Assembly: GCA_023213315.1 (NCBI GenBank)
Contig: JAKCPI010004285.1
Span: forward strand, 1 to 64,000
Direction: 5' to 3'
Length of the DNA stretch: 64,000 nt
Origin: Euborellia annulipes
Lineage: Eukaryota; Arthropoda; Insecta; Dermaptera; Anisolabididae
The notes under the pieces were generated by a model that saw nothing but the letters and a program-made list of their open reading frames with translations, was not told the origin of the DNA and ran no database searches. Positions 22,225-33,443 of this stretch are shown piece by piece. Position 1 is the stretch's first letter; every line of letters starts with the position of its first letter. Made by a program: the position numbers and the translations under genes.

Positions 22225-22639
22225 GATACAACTCACAGCCACTACTCCGAACACAAAAACAAAAATTAAAAATATATAGGCCTAAGTATTAAATACAAAA
22301 ATAGAAATAAAATGAAAATCCCCTCCTAGAGGGAGCTGATTAAACTTATTTAAATAACTATACACGGATGTAGGTCGAAAAAAAAAAATCGAGTAGCACT
22401 GGTTTAACGAGAAAGGGTCGAATAATCGTCAGAGAGAAAAAAAAACCTGATTTTAATTCAAGCTAATAGATTAAATTAACCGTGGACCAGGAGGCGGAGC
22501 TAGACTAGTTCTTTCCAAAGAGCGCGCCCACCAATAGCAAATTTGTTTTGCTAACTATTGATCTATTTGAATATAGAATAAAAATTCAAAAATTCTAAAT
22601 TGTCATTTAGTTGATAAATAGAAAGTGAAAGTGGCGAGG
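22225..22639. other. AT-rich DNA without recognised features
   Basis: No gene or element was recognised in this stretch. Confidence 0.45.
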
Positions 22640-23110
22640 TTTTAAAGTTTTGATCAAAGAGTGTGTATAAGTGGAGATGGTATTAGTGAGTGATGTTAGT
22701 TTTAGTAAATGTAGGTAGGCGGCGGTGGCGGTGTGGAGGTGGCCTATGTGAAACAGAGTAGGTAGGGGCAGTAGTCAGTTTAAAAATTTTTTTTCCAAAT
22801 CTGCTTTCTGAGATTTTGTGCCTTGTGAGGGGGTCGTGGTAGCATTCTGGTGGTAGCAGAGCGGTGATAGTGTTGGTGCTTAGCTACTAGGGGGTGCAGG
22901 CAGGCAGGCAGGCAGGGTGGGGGCCGTCAGGATGTCAGGCGCCATGCTTGGCGTGCCGCGTGCGTTCTCTCTCTCTTTCTAAATGGCCACACCCTCGTCT
23001 CCTGTGTGTGCGCCGAGTGCGCGACGCCCGGCACAGCCGATGAGGCCCAGGCGCCCGCCGCCATTTTATCCGCCGGTTGCCCCGCTAGCCACTCACTTCA
23101 CTTCTTATCT
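22640..23110. promoter_or_regulatory. CpG- and GC-rich island, possible promoter
   Basis: GC content rises sharply. 22700-22745 is rich in GGCGGTGG, 22897-22916 holds CAGG tandem units, and 22930-23080 has many CpG dinucleotides (GTGCGCGACGCCCGG, GCGCCCGCCGCC). On the minus strand AAAATGGCGGCGG sits at about 23054-23066, matching YY1/TISU-type initiators. In an AT-rich genome this is a plausible promoter and first-exon region. No TATA box was relied on. Confidence 0.35.
22927..23064 (-). CDS. candidate first coding exon (minus strand)
   Basis: An ATG at 23064-23062 with the strong context AAAATGGCGG opens 45 codons (MAAGAWASSAVPGV...) to a TGA at 22929-22927. Internal GT sites (for example after GACGAGG) could act as splice donors, making a shorter first exon. 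No family is recognised and the sequence is Ala/Arg-rich, as expected of any GC-rich frame. The start-site context is the main support. Confidence 0.25.
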   Translation of the reverse strand: MAAGAWASSAVPGVAHSAHTQETRVWPFRKRERTHAARQAWRLTS

Positions 23111-23677
23111 CGGAGCTTGTTTCTTATTTATTTATTTTTAAATAAATATTAAAATACTATTTATTTTTTTAATATAGTCAAGTGCTAAAAGTGAACGTGA
23201 TTTTATCAATAATAACGAAATTAACCCTTAAAATGGATTATAAGTTTTTTAACACATGTTATTTTGAAACTAAAATCTCTCAATATTGATAAATTAATTT
23301 CTTTTTTTTTTTATATATATAATTTGACCAATTGAAACGAATTATCGTCAAAAGTTATCAAAAAGGAATTTTATTTTGAAGTTTTTTTTTTTCTTTATTA
23401 TTATAGGCTGCTTAGGCCATCCCCCGTCACACAAAAAGTATAATTCTAAAATATATTAATATCAAAGATAGATTTCAAAACAATATTTTGAAGTTTAAAC
23501 CCCATTTGAGTTTTAAACATTTTATTTGTTAAAAATTTTTGAATCTAACAAAAAATTTAATAATAAAATGCAAATGATGCAAAAAGTATCTATTTGTAAA
23601 AATTTATTATTATAATTTTTTTTTTTTTATTTTAAAATTTAGGCCTATATTAGAGTGAGATGGATAGCTGTAGTGAG
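23111..23677. other. AT-rich DNA without recognised features
   Basis: A T run and a small piece resembling a retroposon end (about 23385-23445, GGCTGCTTAGGCCATCCCC) occur. Nothing else is seen. Confidence 0.4.
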
Positions 23678-24165
23678 GAATAAAAAAAAGCGATTGCAAC
23701 TATCGTTTATTAATCACTTCAAGCCGAAGTTTCGGTCAGATTTGCGATCATCCAATTAATTTTTTAATAAACTAAATTAATTTCTTTTTTTTTTTTAATG
23801 TGGAGTAGTACTAATATAAATATTCAATAAGTATTCTTGGAAGATTATTGAGTTTAGTTCTGATGTAGGTGAATCAAGAATAAAACAATTTGTTTTTTAT
23901 GTAGGATTTATATAATTTCTGTTCTTAGGCCTGATGATGAGGAGTAAAACCTCGAAACTGTAGTTGCAGGCCAATAAATCCTACATAAAAAACAAATTGT
24001 TTTATTCTTGATTCACCTACATCAGAACTAAACTCAATAATCTTCCAAGGATACTTATTAAATTAATTTTGATACATGTCCATACACGATGGTCGTAAAT
24101 CTGACCGAAACGTCGGTTTGAAGTGATTAATAAACGAGATAAAGATAGCTGCATTTCTTTATTCC
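23678..24165. mobile_element. fold-back within a fold-back, hammerhead-like cores in both
   Basis: Outer arms 23678-23753 and 24090-24165 are inverted copies; each ends toward the loop in a degenerate hammerhead-like core (CTGACCGAAAC at 24101, its complement at 23727). In the loop a second inverted repeat has 80-bp arms (23830-23909 and 23976-24055) with about one mismatch, and its loop carries a well-formed core (23931-23958). The inner unit most simply arrived by insertion into the outer one. Confidence 0.65.
23931..23958 (+). ncRNA. hammerhead-ribozyme-like core
   Basis: CTGATGA (23931-23937), extra T, stem II GAGG/CCTC closing AGTAAAA, then GAAAC (23954-23958) and TGTA. It lies in the loop of an 80-bp near-perfect inverted repeat. 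GGCCTG and CAGGCC around it can pair as an alternative outer helix. Confidence 0.5.
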
Positions 24166-25653
24166 TTAAAATGTATAGTTAGTGGGCTCTACGATAGAAT
24201 ATTGTGATCAAAAAGAAAAGATAAAATTATTAGAAATTCTTTGAATAAAGATGGAATTTTTATTCTCTCCACTCTTGGCTCCAGCCCATATTAATTTTGA
24301 TACATGTCTTTTGAACTGGGGTAAAGAAATCTTTGATGGGGTTCTACTTTTTGATTTTAAACAAGTTTTTATTGAGTTCTTTGAATAACTTGACAAACTG
24401 GAAAATTAAAAAAAAATCTGTTATCGAATGTTATTAAATTTGTATAAAGTTTTTATAGGCGTTATATTATTTTATAACTAATTATTATTCTTCTTTTAAA
24501 AATCAAGAGCATTTGGCCAAGAAATTTTTATTTTTGAAAAAACTCTCTGCCCTATATTTATCATTTAATTTTAATCAGAAAATTTCTTTTTTATTAAAAT
24601 ATATTTTTAAAAATTGAATAGTGCAAAGTTGATATGTTGAATAGGGCAGCCAATAATTGAGCCTCTATATTTAAAAAAAAAAAGAAAATGGAAAAAGAAA
24701 ATAAAATTAATAAAGAGATTTTCCGGTTTGCTTGTTTGTCCATTTGCTCAAAGACCTCAATAAAAAGCCCACTAAACATTTTTTTTTTATTCACTTCAAA
24801 GACACGTTCCTAAATTAATTCGGGTGCCCATATACAGTATACTTGGGTTGAACCCTCCTCATTCAAAGAATATGCAAATTCTACCCAAAAATAAACATAA
24901 TACAGGTGCTTGGCGGTCCTTAGAAGAAATCATCATAAATTATTAAACCCTTAAAAAAAGGAGAGACAGAGAGAGAGCAAGGAAGCTATCAAAATACAAA
25001 GGGATTTTTTTATTCTCTTCACTCTTGGCAAAATTATAAAAAAGGACTATAATAATAAGAGAAAATCTCTTCAAAATAAAATTGTTAAAATAGATGCCAT
25101 AAAATTAATGAAAAAAACAAGAAGCTCACGAGTTAGTTTTATGGAAATTCCAAAAACAAATAGGCTATGTACAGTGAGGGACAATATTAAGTCCCACCCA
25201 TGCGTTTTCTACTTGTGATTATTTCATTGTTTTTATAAAAAAAAAAATCTTTATTGAAAATTTTCTAGGTTTGAACCATGAAAGTTTCCATTAAAAAATC
25301 TTCCTCCCGTTAAAAAGTATAATCTTGATTCCATCTCTTATAAATCTAAATTAATAAAATTTTCTATTGCTAAAATAATAAAAACAAATTTCTAATATTC
25401 ATGTGGTTTTTATTTTAAATACCTAACACTTAAAAACCAAAAGCTATTTTACAATAATTCATTTCCTTTAGCTCAATTCTTGAAAATAAAGAATATTTCA
25501 AGAATATTTTTATTTTATTTTCAAAATCCTTTTATTCTGTATTTTTTATTAATATTTTTAACCCCTAGAACAAAGATTTTCCTTAAATTCTGCATTTCAC
25601 AAACTGACTTGAATATTACTAAAATTTAAAAATTTTTGGCTAAATAAATTAAA
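24166..25653. other. AT-rich DNA without recognised features
   Basis: No element boundary, microsatellite of note or exon signal was recognised over about 1.5 kb. Confidence 0.5.
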
Positions 25654-26024
25654 AATAAATGATTTTCTTACAACACACTCTTTATATCAAAATGTACAAA
25701 ATTTCTAGGGATATTTCGGCCGCATCACACAGTCATCCTCAGCCAAGACTAAAAATACATTATCAGAACAAGTTTAATTAATAATAAAATACATAATATA
25801 TTAATTATAATACTTAAAGGTCAACAAAAATAACAAAAATATATTCACAATTTAAAGTTGTTATTGATCTTTAGGTATTATAATAATTCATATATTATGT
25901 ATTTTATTATTAATTAAACTTGTTCTGATAATGTATTTTTAGTCTTGGGTCTCGGCCGAAATATCCCTAGAAATTTTGTATATTTTGATATAATGAGTGC
26001 GTTGTAAGAAAATCTTTTATTTTC
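25654..26024. mobile_element. large palindrome with hammerhead-like core in one arm
   Basis: Almost the whole segment is one imperfect palindrome: arms 25654-25838 and 25857-26024, loop about 18 bp. The left arm keeps a minus-strand core (25710-25742). The right arm has lost the middle of it (TCTTGGGTCTCGGCCGAAATA). Confidence 0.65.
25710..25742 (-). ncRNA. hammerhead-like core
   Basis: Minus strand: CTGAGGA followed by TGACTGTGTGATGC, GGCC, then GAAATATC. The catalytic boxes fit CUGANGA and GAAA, but stem II is weak, so activity is doubtful. Confidence 0.3.
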
Positions 26025-26986
26025 AACTATTGAGTATTACCTAGAAGAAAAAATGAAAAATACTGTCGATATTTTCAATATTTTTAATTTCATTATCTCT
26101 TCCCATTTTTTTGTTCCCAATGGCTGCTAAAATGTTTCAAATAATTATTCCAAACTTAATAATATGTGAATCGTAGGAAAATATATAATATATTTTCTTT
26201 ATAGTCACCAAAATTCTTTTAGTTGGCCCAAAAACTTGACAGAAAATTTTTTTAAATTTTATTTTATGATATCCCAATCCAGAAATTCGACCATCTTTTC
26301 TAAAATAAAAAAAATGTTAAATCAAATCAAAGAGCTTCTTGTATTTCTTTTTGTTTTTGGTCAGATTAAGAAACCAAATTGCAAAGTTAATTTCATATTT
26401 TTTTTTTTATGTATACCTTGCAAAATTTCTTTTTTTTTCCTTATAATTAATTAATTAATTTCGGAAAAATTTCTAAGTTTATTAACGCCTAAATTACTCA
26501 GAACGATAAATAAACTTTTAAGTGCTTTTGTTTCTATTCTTTAATTAAAACTATAAACATCTTTAGTTATATCTAAAAAATAGATGGAATAGAATCTCAT
26601 TTACGATGCTTTTATGCTTATTAAATTAACATTTTTATAAAACCATATTGATTAGGTTCTTAGGTTTAGCTATCTCCAAAAAAGTCCTTTTTCTATTTGC
26701 TTATTTTTAATCTCATATTATAATTTCCATTGATCTCTAATAGAATATAATTTCGAAGAATAAATTTAAGAAGTTTATGATGCTCTTACTTAATAAGTTT
26801 AAATTTTGGATAATTAATACTAATAAAGTGATTATATATTTGGATTAAATATTCATACTTAAACTACAGAAGGACGCCATATTAACCTCAATTGAAATTT
26901 ATTTTGATATATTATTATTATTATTATAGGGTAAATTAAAGGACCAAATTATATTGTCACAAAATTTTTTGTAATTTTAAGATAAA
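26025..26986. other. AT-rich DNA without recognised features
   Basis: No structure was recognised beyond A/T runs. Confidence 0.5.
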
Positions 26987-27412
26987 GAATCTGGTGTGAC
27001 TGGTCGCACAGCACACAACCTTCGCTAATCGAAAGTTGTGTTTTGTGCTTATCACACCAGAAGTTTTGTGTCGCCGATATATTAGAATTCAAGATGTAAA
27101 ATTTTTAAACCGAGGAACATATTTATATTTTGTTATCATGCCAACTATTTCTCCTATCATTCTTATGAAGTACAAGAGTAAAGTGTGCTTCAAAAGATTT
27201 CAAGGGCAAAATGAGAATATACATTTTAAAGAGCATCTAAAAAATAATCGATTTAATGAATTTTAATCAAAATCGTTGCAGCGAATTTTTAGAAAATCAA
27301 AATAAAAAACTGAAAAAGGACATCAGTAAAGTACTAGTACTCTTTAGCCGATTTTGTTTAAAAGCTTCGTGGCACGTCTTAGGGGGATGCTTAACTTGAA
27401 TATAAAATTAAA
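26987..27412 (-). mobile_element. TCTGG fold-back element, truncated copy
   Basis: The hairpin (26987-27064) is followed by the family body in reverse order, including AAGTACAAGAGTAAAGTGTG, AAAGAGCATCTAAAAAATAA and AAGTACTAGTACTCTTT. It stops before the TG repeat and the other terminus. Confidence 0.75.
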
Positions 27413-27692
27413 TTCACAGATCTCTGATTTATGCAAGAAATGTTATTTCAGCAAAATCTAGACAACAGGTTGCTTGAAGAATAACATTTTAAAATCAAAA
27501 TAGTACTGTATTTTTTACTCCGAGAAAAAAAATAATAACATTACAAAGAATCATCTTGGCTAATCTTGATTATATAGATATAAATATCTAACTGTTACAC
27601 ATTTAGGGAGAGGTAAAACTATTAATAATTTAAATTTATAGTTATATAAAAAAATTTTATAATTAAAAAATTTATATTTAACTATTATTATA

Positions 27693-27937
27693 TGAACCCT
27701 GTTACGCATTAGTGTGTCAAGCGCCAGCTACCGAGTTTTGAGAAAATTAACATTAAAGTTTTTTGTTTTCATTGGATTATATATAATTTTTTTTTGTCAA
27801 TTGTGCAAGTAACATTAAATATAAATTTTTTTAGGACATATTTCATAAAAAATACTATTAATTAAAGCATTTGAAACAATATTCCGTACTTAATTCAATT
27901 TTTAATTTTTTGGCGCTTGACACACTAACAGGGTCCA
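27693..27937 (+). mobile_element. ACCCTG MITE, copy B
   Basis: It starts TGAACCCTGTTACGCATTAG and ends with GGCGCTTGACACACTAACAGGGTCCA. The ends are inverted copies over about 30 bp. The interior matches copy A. The flanks TATA/TATA suggest, but do not prove, a TA target. Confidence 0.8.
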
Positions 27938-28320
27938 TATAAATGTCTTGTGATTCATCTTAGCTAATTTTTACAGTTTTTGACAATTTACCAAAACAGT
28001 TGTTTTTTGTGCAAAAACTTGTAAGCCAAAATGCTCTAAAAATAAAATCAAGATGATTTTTCTAAATTATTTTGTTTCCTGAATTTCTACTCTATTGTCT
28101 TAGAATTTACCGTATCTACCGTCTTTTATTACTAAAAATCGTTTTGATAATTATGAAATTCTAATCAAGGGCGGATACAGGGGCGGTAAAAGGGGTAATT
28201 ACCCAAAAAATGTATTTTTAATGTAAAATTTTAAAAATTAATACTTCAAAATTTGATTTGTATTTATATTCTGACAAACGGACGCTATTCTGTCACTTCT
28301 TTTATTCACCAAGAGGATTT
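27938..28320. other. AT-rich DNA with one hAT-like end
   Basis: CAAGGGCGGATACAGGGGCG at about 28167 matches the right end of the hAT element at 41238-41879 when inverted. No partner end is seen, so it is a truncated copy. Confidence 0.45.
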
Positions 28321-28324
28321 CCAT

Positions 28325-28480
28325 TAATTTTATATTTAACCTTTTTTTCCGATATCTAAGGCGATTTAAACCCAACCAAGAAGTCAATTCAAATTAAATA
28401 AATTTTGGGACGGGATAGGGCGAAACCTCTACCACTATGCTCTAGGATGCAGATGCATGATGATATCATTTTTAAAATAT
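28325..28480 (-). repeat. tRNA-derived SINE (family C)
   Basis: Read on minus: AGAGCATAGTGGTAGAGGTTTCGCCC (tRNA-like A-box region), then AATTTATTTAATTTGAATTG and a GCCTTAGATATCGGAAAAA tail. A second copy is at 29200-29345. Confidence 0.5.
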
Positions 28481-29199
28481 ATCTTGAATAATACAAATAT
28501 TTTTTTTTTTTTTTTTAATTTGAGAATCCCAAAATGTATAGAGCGATTTTATTCACGTTTAAAATCAAATACATTTCCAATTTTGAATCAACGAATAAAT
28601 TGTAATTAATTTCTGCTAAAAATTAATTAATTCTTCATTGCTTGATTAATAATTACTAACTTAGAAATGAAATTTGTTTTTAGTGGCTCGAGACTCTCTC
28701 TTTATGTATATTATAGCGCAAAATCGATCAGATGCAAACACAGAGAGGAATCAGATTTATTAGAAGAGCATCATCATCATCTTCAAATCAATACCTTTGG
28801 AAAATTAACTTTTTTTTCTTTCAAATTCAATACCCCCCTCTCCCTCCAGATAAATTATCTCTTTATATAGAAAAAAAAAATAGAATTTATTCGAGAGATA
28901 GAAAGGTTTTCCAAAAATGTCAATACATGTGGGAATATTTCTCTTTAGTATTTATGAAGATTCTCAAATATTGGCTTCTGTTAGTCATGACAATTATTTT
29001 TTAATAATAAATTATCTACCTAGATATCATATATTGGGCAATGAAAAATATTTTGAAAACATAATTAATACATTCCAATTGGACGCAAATTCAATGTCCC
29101 TTGGTTCGATTCCCATCCGAAGCAATTTTTTCAGATTTATTTGTTGATAAATATTAAAAATAATATTTATAAAAAAGTAAAAATAATTTGAATGTACTA
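28481..29199. other. AT-rich DNA without recognised features
   Basis: Short overlapping open frames at 28.7-29.15 kb have no coding hallmarks. A T run lies at about 28500-28517. Confidence 0.4.
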
Positions 29200-29345
29200 G
29201 CCAAAGGCTTCAAATGAAACAAATAGCCTACTTTTAAGCCTCTAATTGAATAAATTTGAATTCCTGTTCTCAGCACAAGAGGCGAATACTCTACCACTGT
29301 GCTGGGATCCAGATGCGTGATATAATTTTTTAAATATATCCTGTA
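29200..29345 (-). repeat. tRNA-derived SINE (family C), copy 2
   Basis: Minus strand: GGATCCCAGCACAGTGGTAG, AGTATTCGCCTCTTG and a weak B box (AACAGGAATTCAAAT). It parallels the copy at 28325-28480. Confidence 0.55.
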
Positions 29346-29909
29346 TAATAAAAATATTATTTTTATATTTGAGAATGCCAAATTGTATTAATTTTCGGTG
29401 AACACATACTGAATATTGTTTGTGAATCTAGTGTCCAAATGAACTCGGAACAGCCTAATTTTCCCTTGCAAATTATTCTTTTCAGAGATTTTTTTTTAAA
29501 CCATACGGTCTTATACTTTCCTATAGGAATACGAATCAATCTTTGATGGATTTAGTAAATCCATTATTAGGAAGATATATTTTATTGATTAAGAGAAGAT
29601 GTTGAAAAAATTATTTTAATAAAAGATGTAGATGTCATCACATGAGTCGTCGTTTCCTGCTAAATGTCAGCGTTTCCCAAAGTGTGGGTCGCGAACCCGG
29701 CACCGGATCTTTCCCAGTCGCAAAAAAATGTAAAAACACAATACATATACTTATTATTTATTTTACATCAGTTAGACACTAGGAATAGTGACAAAGTGTG
29801 ATGTATTTGTATTCTTTGATATAACTTAAACAAATAACTTGATTAATTAATTAATAAAATGAATTCATGGGGCCGCAAAACGTTTGTGGAAAAATACATG
29901 CTCATTGTA

Positions 29910-31186
29910 CCAGGGGTGTGCCTATGAAACCGCCTTTACTTTGAAAAATCCTGGGGCCAGTTTTGGTACTATACAGTCTAGTTATTGAGTTTGTTTGTTT
30001 GGTTTATGTCTGTTCTAAGTTTCGAACTCAAAAAATTCCAATTTCATACTCCCAACATTTTTTTCACCACGTCAAACATGTCAACCTTTGTTCCTCAACA
30101 AAGTGATTTGCGGACGGCGTTGATTTTTGCTATCATTTGAAAAAACGGCCGCGGAGTCTCATCGAATGCTTGTAGAAGCTTTTGGCGACTATGCTCTTGG
30201 TGAAACACAGTGCAAAGAATGGTTCAAAAAATTCAAGAGGGGAGATTTTGACATTAAGAACGAAGCACGTGGCCGACCGCCCAAAAAGTTTGATGACACC
30301 GATTTGCAAGAATTGTTGAATGAAGATTCAACTCAAACACAACAACAATTGGCAGAACAGTTAAACGTGACTCGGGAAACTATTTCCAAGCGTCTGAAAG
30401 CTATGGGGAAGATCCAGAAGATCGGGAAATGGGTTCCACATGAACTGAACGAAAGGCAGCAAGAGAACCGAAAAACCACTTGTGAGATGCTGCTCGCCAG
30501 ATACAAAAGAAAGTCATTTCTTCATCGAATTGTTACTGGAGATGAAAAATGGATCTTTTTGAAAATCCTAAGCGTCGAGCATCATGGGTATCTCCAGGTG
30601 AGCCATCAACATCGACTCCAAGACCAAATCGATATGGACGAAAGACAATGCTTTGTGTTTGGTGGGATCAGAAGGGAATTATCTATTACGAACTCCTGAA
30701 ACCTGGCGAAACTGTCAATACGGAACGTTATCAACAGCAAATGGTGAAATTGAACCAGGCTATACGCCAAAGAAGACCAGAATATCAAAAAAGGCAGCAC
30801 AAAGTCATCTTGTTGCACGACAACGCTCCGTCACACGCTGCAAAACGAACCAAAGAAACCATTGAAACGTTTGGGTGGGAAATTCTCACACATGCGGCTT
30901 ATTCCCCAGACTTGGCCCCAACGGACTATCACTTGTTTTCATCTTTGGGTCACGCTTTGAGGGAGCAGCAGTTCACAGATTACGAAAATGTTGCCAAATG
31001 GCTCGATGAATGGTTTGCCTCGAAAGAAGACGAGTTTTTTTGGAGAGGGATTCATAAGCTCCCTGAAAGATGGGAGAATTGTATTGCTAACGAAGGAAAT
31101 TACTTTGAATAAAATATCTTTTTCACTTTTATAAAATATGTGTTTATGTGCGCACCTCTAAAGGTCGGTTTCAAGCACACCCCTGG
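29910..31186 (+). mobile_element. mariner transposon (Tc1/mariner, D34D), complete ends
   Basis: Terminal repeats start CCAGGGGTGTGCCTATGAAA and end in the near-complement (TTTCAAGCACACCCCTGG), with TA outside both ends. The element is 1277 bp, the usual mariner length of about 1.3 kb. It contains one transposase gene in three frames (see 30078-31112). It is inserted in a hAT-type MITE, so it came later. Confidence 0.95.
30078..31112 (+). pseudogene. mariner transposase, broken by three 1-nt losses
   Basis: The transposase would bind the element ends and cut and paste at TA sites. The reading starts at ATG 30078 (MSTFVPQQSD). Near 30126 and 30140 the T and A runs are each one base short, which throws the frame and gives an early TGA. 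The frame is regained from KTAAESHRML onward, with the paired helix-turn-helix region and the linker WVPHELNERQ. Near 30554 another T-run loss shifts the frame again, after VTGDEKWIF (first catalytic Asp). The last part reads to a TAA at 31112 with HDNAPSH (second Asp) and YSPDLAPTDYHLF (third Asp). Exactly 34 residues separate the last two Asp, the mariner D34D signature. All three catalytic Asp are kept. No single product is possible from this copy. Confidence 0.93.
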
Positions 31187-31325
31187 TATATACAAAAAAA
31201 GCAGAAATAAAATTTATGATTATATAACTTGATTTTTATTAAAAAATAATAATTTTTTTCATAAGGTTGGCCTCGAAAAAATTGAAAACCTAGGTCAAAA
31301 AAGTTTGAGAAACCCTGCTCAATGT

Positions 31326-31970
31326 AATTTCATTCTAAAAAAAGTTTCACTTTAAAATGATAATTTGATTTCATTGCACTAGAGCCTGATTGAAGTCTTT
31401 TTTGTTCCATTATCCCATTTTTCAAACTTCTCTTCCACTAGGAAATTTAATTATAAAAAACTACTTTGGATAAATTTAAAAAAATGACATTTTTAAAATA
31501 AAAATAAATTGTAATATTAAACAAGAGAAATATCAAGTTTTGCTGCCTCAGGTGTATTTATTTATTTGTATTTAATTAATATTTTTGATTTATTATTATT
31601 ATTATCATTCATGACAGATAATAATTTATTATTTATGTTAACATCCCCTTCTTGTTGCTTCTTTCAAAAGATTTTTATTATTTTTTTTTATTTTTCATAT
31701 TATTTTTATAAAAATTTTTTGTTTTTATTTGAGAGCGAACTAAAATTAAATAAAAATAACGCGCGATGATGTTTTAATTCCTGCATTCAATTTGAACAAA
31801 TATTTTAACTAGAAATGAATTTATATTTACAAAATTAATTGTATCCAAATAGGCTTATATTTTAATTGATGACATTTCGAAATAATTTCCAGTTTTATAA
31901 TGATATTGAAATGAAATATTTTTATCATTCAATTAATATAATAATATTTATATCATAAATTAAGCTTTAA
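31326..31970. other. AT-rich DNA without recognised features
   Basis: Nothing is recognised apart from T-rich runs. Confidence 0.5.
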
Positions 31971-32564
31971 AAAAAAAACTGGCGTGACTGGTCCCACAAC
32001 ACACAACTTTCTTTTACCTTTGGTAAGAAAAAGTTGTGTCTGTGCTTGTCACACCAGAATTTTTTTGTGTCGAGATATATTTAGTCTCCATCGATATATT
32101 AAAATTCAAGATGTTAAATTCATAAACATGAAAAAATATTTATATTTTGTTACCATGGCAAGTACAAGAGAAAAGTGTGCTTCAAAAGATTTAAATGGCA
32201 AAATGAGAATATACATTTTAAAGAGAATCTAAAAAAATAATTTATTTTTGAATTTTAATTAAAATGGTTAGAGCGAATTTAGAGAAAATTGAAAAAACTG
32301 AAAAAGTACATCAGTAAAGTACTAGTACTCTTTGGCCAATTTTGTTCAAAAGCTTAGTGTCACGTGTCAGGGGGATACCTAACATAAATATAATATTTCG
32401 ATCTCCTAGCTCTTTTCGTTCTTGAGATATTTTGTTCACAGACACACACACACAGACATACTTTTTTGGATTCAGGGGACCTCAAAACGTGTATATCCGT
32501 CAAAATCGAATTTTTGACACACATTCTCACTATATATATATATATATAGGTAAGAGAAAGTAAA
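31971..32564 (-). mobile_element. TCTGG fold-back element, near-full copy
   Basis: The hairpin (31979-32063) is followed by the body in reverse, including AAGTACTAGTACTCTTTGGC, CTCTTTTCGTTCTTGAGATA, a short CA repeat and GGATTCAGGGGACCTCAAAA. It ends TATATAGGTAAGAGAAAGT. Confidence 0.8.
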
Positions 32565-33202
32565 AGTGAAAGCAATTCTGTTAACGTCACTCATCACAAG
32601 GTGGTTGTAATAAATAAATCGAAGAATTTTACACTTAAGCTCAATTACGAAATCACACGATGGAAAATGGAAAACCGAAATGGCGATATTAACAGGGATC
32701 TATCATTGGCAGTGATCTAGGATGGTCGATTTCGGTCCGTTCTAAATGATACTGGGGAGTGAGGAGAGAGAGAGAGAGAGAGAGAGCTTCGATCTACAAA
32801 CACTCGAGGATTTAACCAACATTCTGAACTCACCAACACAACGACACACATAAAACGGATAGTGCGCGATAATTTCAATTCAAATCCTCCCATCGTGTCG
32901 AGGCCACGCCTTCACCATTTTCTATAGAATTGATCTCTCGTTTTGGTCACCCACCGAGTAAAATAAACATCAGGATGACGGAAAAAAACAGCGCATTTTT
33001 ATTTCTTTAAATATAGCTATCACTCTATTTAATAAATTAATCAAATATTAACAGAGTTTATTGACATTGTCAATAAATGATCATTAAAGTTATATAAACA
33101 ATATTATATTTCATTTTGCATCGTCCATTATGAATATTATGGCTGGCGCCATATGATCCATCTTAAGCCAAGACCTCTTCCTCCATTAGAGTTTATTGAA
33201 AA
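32565..33202. other. low-repeat DNA with a GA microsatellite
   Basis: No transposon ends were found. A GA repeat lies at 32764-32786. This stretch looks like single-copy sequence beside the candidate exon at 33209-33443 and could be its downstream intron. Confidence 0.35.
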
Positions 33203-33208
33203 ACTTAC

Positions 33209-33443
33209 CTACGGGGTTGCTGCTGCCATGCCTGCCTGCCTGCCTGCTGAATGAATGAATGGTAGAGCTGTTGTTGTTGTTGTTGTTGTTGTTGATGTCT
33301 TCAGCCTGTTGCACGCCAGACTTATTCCATGATACTGCTTCAGAGAGAACACGGTGGTGATTGATAGACTGAGTACGGGACACCTTGGGACCTCTCAGGT
33401 CGAGGCCCTTGTGCTTTCTGACCGTCTGCCGTGCCAATGGTCA
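33209..33443 (-). CDS. candidate coding exon with strong splice donor
   Basis: On the minus strand the segment ends ...CCCCGTAG followed by GTAAGT (33208-33203), a full-consensus 5' splice site. One frame is open across it from just after a TGA (ARQTVRKHKGLDL..., then SWNKSGVQQAEDI and an Asn run from a CAA repeat). A second frame gives poly-Gln over the last 30 codons. Possible acceptors end GGCAG or GGTCAG near 33420-33435. No in-frame ATG is present, so it would be an internal exon. The product is not recognised. The repeat content (GTT 33271-33295, CTGC 33226-33247) could also make it a non-coding transcript. Confidence 0.3.

Larger units (their letters stand above)
29668..31317. mobile_element. 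hAT-type MITE hosting a mariner element
   Basis: The left end CAGCGTTTCCCAAAGTG pairs with the right end AAGTTTGAGAAACCCTG. CTAAATGT (29660-29667) and CTCAATGT (31318-31325) are an 8-bp duplication with one mismatch. The same CAGCGTTTCCCAAA end occurs in the small MITE at 45400-45594. Removing the mariner leaves about 370 bp. Confidence 0.7.

Noticed and set aside
29154..29381. 75-codon minus-strand frame
   Set aside because: It overlaps a tRNA-derived SINE and poly(T) and has no independent support.
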